Virus record (IMG/VR): IMGVR_UViG_3300023174_000038
Location: 1 to 64,000 of that record
Source: a virus
Length of the DNA: 64,000 bases
Direction: 5' to 3' (one strand)
Shown: positions 48,721 to 57,049 of the stretch, piece after piece
How the letters are laid out: each line of letters begins with the position of its first letter
Position numbering within the stretch: the stretch's first letter is position 1
Notes under the pieces: model-generated
The model's input: only the letters and a program-made list of their open reading frames with translations
Told to the model about the DNA's origin: nothing
Database searches by the model: none
Made by a program: the position numbers and the translations under genes

Positions 48721-49973
48721 TATGTTTGATTTTTAAATAATTCAAGTTGTTGCTCAGTATACTGAACTACTTCTCCTGGATTTTGCATCCCTCGTATTGG
48801 AACAAGACTTACAACACCTTTAACTCTTCCATTTGCACCCGGTCTGTTTAATAAATCTAAATTTAATATTTTCTCTTTTAATTTTAATGCTCTATCTATA
48901 TATTTAGGAGGAGCCATTAATTTTACTTCTAACCAATGGTCATCGTCATGTTCATCAAAATGTTCGCATATTACTTTAATATTTTTAACAAATCTATCTT
49001 CATCATTGTATTCTGTTAAGCCGTCAAAATGAGCACTTAATAATATGCTATTCATATATTTTGCTAGTTCCCCCCAGTATTTATGATCTCTGGTTCCATT
49101 ACTAGTTACCATAGTCCATTGGTTTTTACCTTTAAGATACTTAATAAAATCTAAAAAGTTAGGATGTAACGTAGGCTCACCGCCGCCAAAGTTCCATCTG
49201 ATGGTTTTATTATGGGCCCATTCTTCAATAATCTTATCAGCAGTGCTTATCAATAAGTCATAATCTTTATGGGTATCAGTTTTATTATGCACTCCTGGCC
49301 AGCAATAGGAACAATCATAATTACATTTTCTGCTAAGATCCCATAAAATTTGATAGGGCATAGAATAATTCAATTCAACTGCAACTGGATCACTTATATT
49401 ATCAACATAATCATTTTCAGTACGGTCTCGCCCTTGCCATCCTTCATTGTTAACAGCAAGCGTTGTCCTATGCATTTTAGTTTTGACTTTGCTTAATACA
49501 ACATCAGCACCGCAGCTACATGAATTCCACGGACATACAAACCACTCTTTAGACAAAGAAAAACTTTCATTTATATTGCCCAAAAACCCAGGTATATTAT
49601 TTTTATTTTCTTCTGTTACTGGGATTATTTTTTTATATGCCTTGCCATTCTTTTTAAATTCTGATTCTAATTTTAAAAATTCTTCGCCTGTATGCCACCA
49701 CTCAGATGGAATATTTTTTCCAAATTTATCAATCTTAGAGAATAACAATTCTTTCCAATTGTCATGATTAAAACGGTCTATGAATGAACTAGCTGTATTA
49801 CATACCCAAATGTTGCCGTCAAAGTCAATATATAAATTTTGAACTCCGGCGCTACATTTCCAATTTTGCCAATAATTATATCTGTTTGCAATTGCTTCGT
49901 CAACCGAAACTCTTATAAATTTTCCATCATCATCATATATTCTTAATTGCTTGTTGTTGTTAATATTATCCAT
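48720..49973 (-). CDS. Radical SAM enzyme with twitch-like cysteines before the core (3)
   Basis: A 417-aa protein. Near the N-terminus NWKCSAGVQNLYIDFDGNIW (residues 38-57) and later FLGNINESF, CPWN and CSCGAD (130-156) match the C-terminal auxiliary domain of the neighbouring 319-aa enzyme. The radical SAM core follows with CNYDCSYC (217-224), and GGGEPTLHP is the SAM-binding motif. The auxiliary domain is thus before the core here and after it in the neighbour. It overlaps the 774-aa gene at a single base. Substrate unknown. Confidence 0.88.
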   Translation of the reverse strand: MDNINNNKQLRIYDDDGKFIRVSVDEAIANRYNYWQNWKCSAGVQNLYIDFDGNIWVCNTASSFIDRFNHDNWKELLFSKIDKFGKNIPSEWWHTGEEFLKLESEFKKNGKAYKKIIPVTEENKNNIPGFLGNINESFSLSKEWFVCPWNSCSCGADVVLSKVKTKMHRTTLAVNNEGWQGRDRTENDYVDNISDPVAVELNYSMPYQILWDLSRKCNYDCSYCWPGVHNKTDTHKDYDLLISTADKIIEEWAHNKTIRWNFGGGEPTLHPNFLDFIKYLKGKNQWTMVTSNGTRDHKYWGELAKYMNSILLSAHFDGLTEYNDEDRFVKNIKVICEHFDEHDDDHWLEVKLMAPPKYIDRALKLKEKILNLDLLNRPGANGRVKGVVSLVPIRGMQNPGEVVQYTEQQLELFKNQT

Positions 49974-49977
49974 TATG

Positions 49978-50937
49978 TTACTTTATATCTAATTCTTTGG
50001 TGCTCATTATGTCAAAATTACAATGACACATAGTTTTATTACATAATACAGGTGTTTTTGGTACTTCAAAGGCTTCAAATATATTACCAATCTTTCCACC
50101 TACTCTACACCAACCACGATATATGTCGCCACCTAAGTCTACAATAATCTGCTCTGCACCGGCATAACAATTCCACCCACTCCAATCATTAGTCTTTTGA
50201 CTGATAAATCTATGTGCGCTAGAAACAACTTCTGTATTATCTTCTTTAATCATCTTCATGGCACCACGATAGTAATCAAATGATTTGGTATACTTAATGT
50301 GTTTAACAATCAACTCATGTTGTTTATCAAATATCTTCTTTTGAAACTCATCATAATCATACAATGTATCACCAAAATCATGTATCAACGGCTGTAATGC
50401 CATACTGATATTGCCTATACCCTTAACTTTATTAGCTACAGCATAGCAAAAATCAAACTTATCTGGACTCATCATAATGTTTACATGTGTACGTACATCA
50501 TCATGCAACAACTTTACTACTTCTACAAAGTGGTCAGCTTCTGCAAACTCAGGGTGAAAGCTTAAACATACATGGTCAAAGTATTGTTTATTATCTTCCC
50601 ACCAACGTAATGTTCTACTGCCGTTACTAATCAATCCTACTTTAGCACCTAATTCGGTGCAATGTTTACATATCTCTACAAAATGTTTGTATAGTGTTAC
50701 TTCACCACCGGTTAGTTCAAAGTAAACTTTACGCGGAGCAACTTGTTCTACTACACGTGTGATAAATTCTTTAACTTTATCTAGTTCAGGCCATTTAATA
50801 TCACCTGAATGAAGATTCTCTGGACAATAACTACATTCAAAGTTACAAGTATTACCCATACACCAATTGACTACAAACCATTCTTCATGTACAGGGTTAC
50901 TGTGTACTAACTTAATATAATTGTGTTCCATTACCAT
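49978..50937 (-). CDS. Radical SAM enzyme with C-terminal auxiliary cysteine domain (4)
   Basis: A 319-aa protein. The core motif CNFECSYC is at 31-38, followed by ELTGGEVTLYKHF. The C-terminal auxiliary domain (WNCYAGAEQIIVDLGGDIY, then GKIGNIFEAF and CNKTMCHC) likely binds a second iron-sulphur cluster. It overlaps the glycosyltransferase-like gene upstream by 7 nt. The adjacent enzyme carries the same auxiliary domain at the other end. Substrate unknown; it belongs to the rSAM/glycosyltransferase block. Confidence 0.88.
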   Translation of the reverse strand: MVMEHNYIKLVHSNPVHEEWFVVNWCMGNTCNFECSYCPENLHSGDIKWPELDKVKEFITRVVEQVAPRKVYFELTGGEVTLYKHFVEICKHCTELGAKVGLISNGSRTLRWWEDNKQYFDHVCLSFHPEFAEADHFVEVVKLLHDDVRTHVNIMMSPDKFDFCYAVANKVKGIGNISMALQPLIHDFGDTLYDYDEFQKKIFDKQHELIVKHIKYTKSFDYYRGAMKMIKEDNTEVVSSAHRFISQKTNDWSGWNCYAGAEQIIVDLGGDIYRGWCRVGGKIGNIFEAFEVPKTPVLCNKTMCHCNFDIMSTKELDIK

Positions 50938-51884
50938 CCTTCTATTTTTCTAATAACATCCATCTCTTTAACTAACGGTCCGAGATTATATTTATCAGAG
51001 CTATAGTGACGCTTGAAGAACTTGCTTTGTCCCCCGTCAAAGTGATGCATTGGCAAATCAAGTTTATCAGTTAATGCCGCACCTAATAATGCTGATTCAC
51101 GATCAGGATCTCTATGTAAATGTTCTTCCCATAATACAGTATAGTTATCAAACCATTGTACATTAGCAGGATCCCACTCAGTAAGCATAGTCATATATGT
51201 TCCAAGGCGGGCTCCATAGATAGCCCACTCACCGTTCTCTATATCACGACCGATGTTGTGCCAAATAGTTAAATTGTTTAAGTTACGACTAGCAACAGTT
51301 TCTTTTAGTGCATCAACTGTAGGTTTTGATCCACGGTCAAGAACCATTTTTACTCCTTCACGGAATCCAGCTCGCCACGCTTGAAACGGAGTATAATTAG
51401 GATAAGTAGTAGAGTAGCAGTCATACATTGTCCAATATAAGTTGTCTTTGCTGTCTAAACAAAAGTCAGCAATTCGTGAAACATCACCTTCAGTTTGATG
51501 CTCGTGTGTTTTCATTTCACGCACATAAGTTTTTGTCCAACTACTCATTCCACCATTGCCATAGCGTAGTCCATTGATGTTATTAATGGCTTTCCAACGA
51601 TATTGTGCTATCTTGTAGTTAGGATCTTTGTCAGTGAAGTCTAATTGTAGGTTGAAGAAACTTTCATCTGGCATGTTGTCACCGTCAATCAAAATGAAAC
51701 GTTCTGTGTCGCTTGCTTCACCTGCGGCTTTATGTGCGGCATCAGATCCCTTAACACTATCAACACGTTTGGCCCAAGGCACCATGTTTTTAATTTTGAG
51801 CCAAAATTCTTCTTTTTGTGGTTCATCATAACTGAGATAGATGCAGTCTAAGTCTGCTACATCAATAATATCATCAGAGTTCAT
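50931..51884 (-). CDS. Glycosyltransferase-like protein
   Basis: A 317-aa protein. IYLSYDEPQKEEFWLKIKNM, VDSVKGSDAAHKAAGEA and LIDGDNMPD (a DxD-like metal site) give the outline of a GT-A fold. The C-terminal half has WRAGFREGVKMVL, also seen at the end of the 1380-aa protein (WRTSFREAIKL). I recall similar proteins in cyanophages, usually annotated as hypothetical or glycosyltransferase. It may glycosylate a virion protein, DNA or a small molecule processed by the rSAM enzymes. Confidence 0.72.
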   Translation of the reverse strand: MNSDDIIDVADLDCIYLSYDEPQKEEFWLKIKNMVPWAKRVDSVKGSDAAHKAAGEASDTERFILIDGDNMPDESFFNLQLDFTDKDPNYKIAQYRWKAINNINGLRYGNGGMSSWTKTYVREMKTHEHQTEGDVSRIADFCLDSKDNLYWTMYDCYSTTYPNYTPFQAWRAGFREGVKMVLDRGSKPTVDALKETVASRNLNNLTIWHNIGRDIENGEWAIYGARLGTYMTMLTEWDPANVQWFDNYTVLWEEHLHRDPDRESALLGAALTDKLDLPMHHFDGGQSKFFKRHYSSDKYNLGPLVKEMDVIRKIEGW

Positions 51885-52203
51885 ATGTTTTTAATTTCCA
51901 TTTAGTTATATTATTGTAAGAGCTATCTACAACGATGCTCAAATCTTCATTAGCACAACTTGTACCTTCATCATCATGTATTAACTTAGATACAACGGAA
52001 CCGGCTATAGCGCCTGCTACTTTACCATCTACTACTCTAAGATCAGGACGACCTTGAGCATAGGTACTTGAGTCTATTACAACATAATTACCTTCTGGTT
52101 TTTCACATGTATAAAATAATACATTACCACGTTCATCATAATACAATCTGAACTCAGGCTTAATGATGGGAGGTGCTTCCCAAATTACAAATTCTTCCAT
52201 CAA
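51874..52203 (-). CDS. Hypothetical phage protein, 109 aa
   Basis: A 109-aa protein (MMEEFVIWEAPPIIKPEFRL) with beta-type segments (LRVVDGKVAGAIAG, WKLKTYEL). No catalytic motif or family named; I associate the pattern with cyanophage-like myoviruses but cannot confirm it. It overlaps the glycosyltransferase-like genes on both sides by 4-11 nt. Confidence 0.75.
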   Translation of the reverse strand: MMEEFVIWEAPPIIKPEFRLYYDERGNVLFYTCEKPEGNYVVIDSSTYAQGRPDLRVVDGKVAGAIAGSVVSKLIHDDEGTSCANEDLSIVVDSSYNNITKWKLKTYEL

Positions 52204-52946
52204 TAACTTTCTAATATTTTATCACTAAACGATTTAATGTGATAGTGAAACGGGTAAAGTTGTGGGTAAGTATTTACTCTAATCATTTTAGGTAATACTT
52301 CGTATACTAACGTGTTAGTCCAATCTTCACTGGGTATACCATTAACATATTGTTTCATATGAATCATACTCATTTCATTAAAATCAGGCAATGTAGTTTT
52401 TTCTACACCTACTATATGACATGCTATAGCATATACCCAATCAGTTGATACTTCTTCGTTTGGGTTACATTTTAATATGGCTTTATATTCTTCCCAATTT
52501 TCAAAAATATCTCTTACTACTGTATAAAACAGCTTAGCCGTTTCTGACTTTTTAAAGTATGTTATGCTATTATAAGTATCTGGTAGCATATTCTCATCAA
52601 TAAACTTTCTATATACTCTGCAATCAGATAGTTCACCTTTAAAATTTCTAATAGTAGTGGATACTACTACATCATTTATACTTAGTATATCCCACCAATG
52701 TTCTATGCTTCGGGGGATAATCATATCTGCTTCTAGTTTGATGGTTTCATCGTACGGGCTTGCTTCATATACTTGCCAATCATTTGTATAACCACCCGTA
52801 TCACCATGTGGCAACATGTCACTGGTGATAATAGTTACATTAGCATTGGGCATAACTTTTTTAATGCTTAACTCTAATGCTTTTGCACAATTAGTATAAC
52901 TAACTTTCTCAGTATCTTGTGCCATAATTACAAAACCTCTAGTCAT
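52200..52946 (-). CDS. Glycosyltransferase-like protein (GT-A type)
   Basis: A 248-aa protein. ASPYDETIKLEADMIIPR corresponds to the strand holding the nucleotide-sugar DxD motif, here changed to EAD. Neighbour 52943-53746 has DFSPYDETILLDTDYM with a proper DTD, so the two are paralogues and this one may have altered metal binding. VYRKFIDENMLPDTYNSITY is the acceptor side. Substrate unknown. Overlaps both neighbours by 4 nt. Confidence 0.7.
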   Translation of the reverse strand: MTRGFVIMAQDTEKVSYTNCAKALELSIKKVMPNANVTIITSDMLPHGDTGGYTNDWQVYEASPYDETIKLEADMIIPRSIEHWWDILSINDVVVSTTIRNFKGELSDCRVYRKFIDENMLPDTYNSITYFKKSETAKLFYTVVRDIFENWEEYKAILKCNPNEEVSTDWVYAIACHIVGVEKTTLPDFNEMSMIHMKQYVNGIPSEDWTNTLVYEVLPKMIRVNTYPQLYPFHYHIKSFSDKILESY

Positions 52947-53746
52947 GCTATTAGCTCCATAAAGTTTTCTTTATTCATAACATGAAAATCCATATTTTTA
53001 ATTGTTATATACTCTTTTCGTATTTTACCACGTTGCCAGTTGTCATACATAACAGTATATTCTGTGTTAAACACACTATCATTATCTCTATATATTGATG
53101 TGTTTTTACCAACATGTACTAAATTCCAGGGTATAATATCACGAGGACTATCACTATGCCCATTTGCTATACGTAAGGCAAGTGTTAGTGCGTAATCATT
53201 ACGATATACTCCACCAACAAAGCTATGTATATCACAGTAGTGGTCATAGTTATTTTGTACCATTTCTAAACATTCAAATATTTGTTTAGCACGATTGGAT
53301 TTTTTAAATGTAACAACGGTAGCCCACAAAGTTTTAAAACTATATGAACTTAATACTTCCTGTGCTACTCCTGGTTGCATTAAGTAACTAGTAGTATCAT
53401 GGCAACAGAAGTCATCATATATATTAAAAATTCTTAATAATTTATCTGAGTTAACCATATAATCTGTGTCTAGCAGAATCGTTTCATCATACGGGCTAAA
53501 GTCATATGCTTGATAACGTCCCTTGTTAATCCAAATATTATGTTCACGTATGTTGTTTTTATCAGCAGTGGTAACTATAACTTTGTCAAAGGTATATGAT
53601 TCTGTTGTTGGTAATGATTCTTCATCTGTAACTAATGTAACTGGAAGATTTAAGAAATGGTTAATGCGTTTAGCAGTGGCTACTGCCATGTCATAGTAAT
53701 TAAACTTGGGAGAGTTAAACGCAAATAATATTGCACCTTTGCTCAT
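52943..53746 (-). CDS. Glycosyltransferase-like protein with DTD motif
   Basis: A 267-aa protein of the GT-A type. The N-terminus (GAILFAFNSPKFNYYDMAV) is the first Rossmann-like strand. DFSPYDETILLDTDYM carries the DxD metal-binding motif. The C-terminal region VYRNDYALTLALRIANGHS includes a catalytic-base-type Asp. It is a paralogue of the 248-aa protein. Target unknown; likely modifies a phage structure or host glycan. Confidence 0.75.
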   Translation of the reverse strand: MSKGAILFAFNSPKFNYYDMAVATAKRINHFLNLPVTLVTDEESLPTTESYTFDKVIVTTADKNNIREHNIWINKGRYQAYDFSPYDETILLDTDYMVNSDKLLRIFNIYDDFCCHDTTSYLMQPGVAQEVLSSYSFKTLWATVVTFKKSNRAKQIFECLEMVQNNYDHYCDIHSFVGGVYRNDYALTLALRIANGHSDSPRDIIPWNLVHVGKNTSIYRDNDSVFNTEYTVMYDNWQRGKIRKEYITIKNMDFHVMNKENFMELIA

Positions 53747-54048
53747 CGTACAATCTCAATCTCTTTCCATTCTTTATACCAGTCAAGCATAACTTTACTA
53801 TATGTTTCTTTTAATACGTTTAGCAATTGTGCGCGGTTGACCTGTACAGGGTTATTAAAGTTATCAATTAATACAACAAAATTATCATCTAATGCATTTA
53901 AAAATGCAATAAGTTCAGGACTAGCTTTCCATAGTCCACCTTGTTCGGCAATAATAAATTTGCCATCGTATTTGTCTTTTAGTTGCGCTTTTGCGCTATT
54001 GTGATTGAAGCGGGCTTTAGCCTCGCTAATTAAGGTTTTGGTATCCAT
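53743..54048 (-). CDS. Conserved T4-type small phage protein, 101 aa
   Basis: A 101-aa protein (MDTKTLISEAKARFNHNSAK). SEAKARFNHNSAKAQLKDKY and WKASPELIAFLNALDDNFVV are patterns I recognise from many T4-like aquatic myoviruses, but its function is unknown. It overlaps the glycosyltransferase gene by 4 nt. An AAATAC late-type motif and an AGGAG ribosome site lie upstream. Confidence 0.75.
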   Translation of the reverse strand: MDTKTLISEAKARFNHNSAKAQLKDKYDGKFIIAEQGGLWKASPELIAFLNALDDNFVVLIDNFNNPVQVNRAQLLNVLKETYSKVMLDWYKEWKEIEIVR

Positions 54049-54094
54049 TAAACACTCCTAAAAGTATTTAGATAGATACTGTGCTGTTGAAAAA

Positions 54095-55045
54095 TTAACT
54101 ACCTGTTACAGTACCAGTAATACTAGGTGTTCCCCACGTGTTGGCAATATATGTAACTTCGGGTGGGCGTATAGTTACTGTAGTAGCTGAACCGGTTGCT
54201 ACAGTAAGACCATTTGGGATTTCATCCCAAACTGTGTATATAGTAACAATACTACCTACGTCACCATTACTACCTTGAGTACCATTTGTTTTAACAAAGA
54301 TATTAATGTTAGTTGATAAGTAACCAGAAGGGCCTGTACTAGCAGTTTGATAGAATACATTAGCATTAGCAGTTGACCAATTATAATATCCACTATTAGT
54401 TGATATAGTAGGGCTAGATCCTCCGCCACCTACTCTAGTTACTCCGTTATAGCTTGTACCAGCAATACTTGCAGCACCCGAAGTAGGTGAGCTTAGAACC
54501 ACAGTACCCACATTGCTTGCTAAGTTATTTAATAGCAAATTAATTCCTGAACCAGCAGGATGCGAACATGTAATTGCTAATTGTCCACCTGAGTTAAAGA
54601 AATAACGTGCGGCATCACCGTTAGCAAACGATACAGTATGAGTAAATGTGATTGCGTTAAGCCATGTTGCACCATAAGTTGCGGTATTTGCACTTGTTCC
54701 GCTTTGCGATACAGCATTTAATCTATTTGTGTAAATTGTTTGTAAATTAGTAACAACATTAGCATTATATGTAATTGTATTTCCAGAGGCCGGGGCTGTT
54801 ACACTAGTAATACTTGAACTTTGATGACTAGCTGAGTTGGATGTTCTATTAATTAAATTAGCCCAACTAGTAGCAGTAACTGTGTCACCCGTAGCTACAT
54901 TTGCTAACGCTGTTTGACCATAACCTGCACCACCACTACCTGTAGCCCATACTGTGTTTAATACATTAGCTGTGCTGCCTGCGGCTGCACCCACTAAATT
55001 ATTATAATCACTAGCTTGAATTGTTCCGTATTGTGCGTAGCTCAT
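54095..55045 (-). CDS. Tail/fibre-type structural protein, 316 aa
   Basis: A 316-aa beta-rich protein starting MSYAQYGTIQASDYNNLVGA. The Gly/Ala/Ser/Thr/Asn composition, absence of signal peptide and DYNNLV...WANLIN modules are typical of T4-like tail or baseplate-attached proteins. It lies 3 nt after the next structural gene. Specific role unknown. Confidence 0.75.
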   Translation of the reverse strand: MSYAQYGTIQASDYNNLVGAAAGSTANVLNTVWATGSGGAGYGQTALANVATGDTVTATSWANLINRTSNSASHQSSSITSVTAPASGNTITYNANVVTNLQTIYTNRLNAVSQSGTSANTATYGATWLNAITFTHTVSFANGDAARYFFNSGGQLAITCSHPAGSGINLLLNNLASNVGTVVLSSPTSGAASIAGTSYNGVTRVGGGGSSPTISTNSGYYNWSTANANVFYQTASTGPSGYLSTNINIFVKTNGTQGSNGDVGSIVTIYTVWDEIPNGLTVATGSATTVTIRPPEVTYIANTWGTPSITGTVTGS

Positions 55046-55048
55046 CTT

Positions 55049-56230
55049 TTATCCTTTAATTGAAACAAATGCTTCTACTGTTCCAACACTGTCAGTAGTT
55101 TTGTTTGCTAGAGCACGACCAATTACATTAAATGATGTTGCTTCCCCGGCTTTTGCCGCACGTGCTATGCCGTTACCAGCACTAACTAAACGTTGACCTT
55201 TTTTAACTTTTCCAGTGACTTTAACTTGTACACGACCACCAACTGCTACTGCTGGGTGAGTTGAATCATTGCCGGCACCTGCATTCATTAGATAAGCCGC
55301 AGTATTTGATACAACACCAAATACATCTTCACTTAATTCATGTACTACTGCTGTGATTTCTGCATCACCGCCCAATTCAACTACTGTGCCTGCATCATAT
55401 TGAGAGTCTGCTTCAAACCGTTCAGCCAAGTCAGCGTATGTTGCATTTAATCTTGCTCCAACCCCTAATGTCCAAATACCTGAAATTGTTCCGCCGCCTG
55501 TAATAGCTGTAGTACTTATACTGCTAGGTTGTAATGTGCCAGTATATGTTGGCAAAAATAATGCTACATTAGCATTACCATAAGTACCAGTAGGATTGAA
55601 TGGTGTTCCGTTTGCATAATAATAGTTGTCTGTTTTAATACCTGAGGTGTAAATATTACCATTAGCTACAACCATAGTATTACCACCCAAGCCTCCGTTA
55701 TATGTCCATGTACCGTTCATTGTACCAGGCGTAATATTAGAACCTGTTGTAATATTTGATGTATTTAATGTAGCAACATTACCTACTGTAATGTTGGCAT
55801 TTGCAATTGTTGCATTAGCAGTAACGGTAGCTAAACGAACAGTAATTGTATCTCCAACTAATGCATTTACTGCTGTGATATTATTGGATTGTAGATTTCC
55901 AGTAACTGTAACTGATCCAAATGTTGTTGTACCTGTACCACCTGATTGTGCTAGAGTAATCCAAGAACTTGCAGTAGTAGTTCCGTCAGCAGGACATACA
56001 CATAGTGTATTTGCATTTGTGTTATACCATAATTGACCACGTAATGGATTTGCAGGTGGAGTTGTATCTGCAAAGTTTTCCATTGCATGAACAAAGTTAG
56101 TATCAAGTGATTGACCGTAACCGGCATAATTTCTGCCCGGTAAGCCCAATGATGTACTAGTTGTGTTTATAGTACCGTCAGCAATGGTTGTTAGTACTGT
56201 TCCATCACTCTTTACAATCGTATATGCCAT
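55049..56230 (-). CDS. Tail fibre-like protein, 393 aa
   Basis: A 393-aa protein. The N-terminus MAYTIVKSDGTVLTTIADGT and QSLDTNFVHAMENFADTTPP, then LWYNT, is common in phage tail-fibre adaptors. The centre is a beta-helix-like run of Asn/Thr/Val. The C-terminus (ATYADLAERFEADSQYDAGT, VVELGGDAEI) resembles fibre-tip/peptidase-G2-like domains found in phage receptor-binding proteins. Likely part of the fibre or baseplate. Preceded by GATAAATAA late-type motif. Confidence 0.78.
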   Translation of the reverse strand: MAYTIVKSDGTVLTTIADGTINTTSTSLGLPGRNYAGYGQSLDTNFVHAMENFADTTPPANPLRGQLWYNTNANTLCVCPADGTTTASSWITLAQSGGTGTTTFGSVTVTGNLQSNNITAVNALVGDTITVRLATVTANATIANANITVGNVATLNTSNITTGSNITPGTMNGTWTYNGGLGGNTMVVANGNIYTSGIKTDNYYYANGTPFNPTGTYGNANVALFLPTYTGTLQPSSISTTAITGGGTISGIWTLGVGARLNATYADLAERFEADSQYDAGTVVELGGDAEITAVVHELSEDVFGVVSNTAAYLMNAGAGNDSTHPAVAVGGRVQVKVTGKVKKGQRLVSAGNGIARAAKAGEATSFNVIGRALANKTTDSVGTVEAFVSIKG

Positions 56231-56261
56231 ATTAAATTACCCCGATATTCTGTTATTTATC

Positions 56262-56882
56262 TTAAATTGTCACTAAGTTTGTCAAACTCTGTATTCTTAC
56301 TGTATAGTCTATTTGAATTTGCCTATTTAAACTCTTTTGTACTGGGTGAAAAATCACATGAGTTAATAATCGTGTGAGAACATTCCCGTTACTATCTGTT
56401 CCGTAGTTTGCTAATAAACCCAATTCGTCAAATACATAAGCTGAATCTGTTTGAGTGCTATTATCAAATGCATTTTGTCCTGCAGGTTCACCGTAATCTA
56501 ACAAACATTGTACTAAAATATCAGTATAAACTCTACCGGTTGTATGTGATACTGTCATTTTGTTACGTGTAGGATCTAAATTAAAAACACTTGTATCATC
56601 TACAATTTTAGCGTAAGTTTGATTATATAGGGCTGCATTTTGACCAGTTGTATTTGGGGGTAGATATGTGATTACACCTGTTTCATCTACGCTTGCACCA
56701 CCGTTCCCAAATGCCATCTGATAAATTTCACCGTAACCACGACTGCTTAATGTATCAGCAATGGCTTCAGACATGTTTTCGTAGTTAATGGCATTGTGCT
56801 TATCTACTAGAACTTCTCCGCTAATAGGGTCATAAATCTTTAAAAACCCTTCTACTTTATATGATAGTGTTATTACTGACAT
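56262..56882 (-). CDS. Tail/baseplate-type structural protein, 206 aa
   Basis: A 206-aa protein (MSVITLSYKVEGFLKIYDPI). The pattern KIYDPISGEVLVDKHNAINY, then MAFGNGGASVDETG, is frequent in T4-like baseplate or tail-completion proteins. No enzyme motif. Its ATG overlaps the 50-aa gene stop (TAATG). Role inferred from context. Confidence 0.75.
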   Translation of the reverse strand: MSVITLSYKVEGFLKIYDPISGEVLVDKHNAINYENMSEAIADTLSSRGYGEIYQMAFGNGGASVDETGVITYLPPNTTGQNAALYNQTYAKIVDDTSVFNLDPTRNKMTVSHTTGRVYTDILVQCLLDYGEPAGQNAFDNSTQTDSAYVFDELGLLANYGTDSNGNVLTRLLTHVIFHPVQKSLNRQIQIDYTVRIQSLTNLVTI

Positions 56883-57034
56883 TAGTTATCGCCTCTTGTT
56901 TGAACCAAAACTTCTTTAGTGTTTGGATCAGTTATTTTTAGATGAGATGAGAAGTAAAACCCACCGTGTTCGTCAGGTTTTGGACCATATTCCTGTACAG
57001 GTTTGGTCTTATTTTCTTCACTATTTTCACTCAT
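56882..57034 (-). CDS. Small hypothetical protein, 50 aa
   Basis: A 50-codon frame starting MSENSEENKTKPVQEYGPKP and ending KEVLVQTRGDN. It is acidic, likely disordered at the N-terminus and beta-type at the end (GGFYFSSHLKITDPNTKEVL). Overlap TAATG with the next gene supports translation. It may be a small virion or chaperone-like protein. Confidence 0.6.
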   Translation of the reverse strand: MSENSEENKTKPVQEYGPKPDEHGGFYFSSHLKITDPNTKEVLVQTRGDN

Positions 57035-57049
57035 ATATTTATTTATCAT

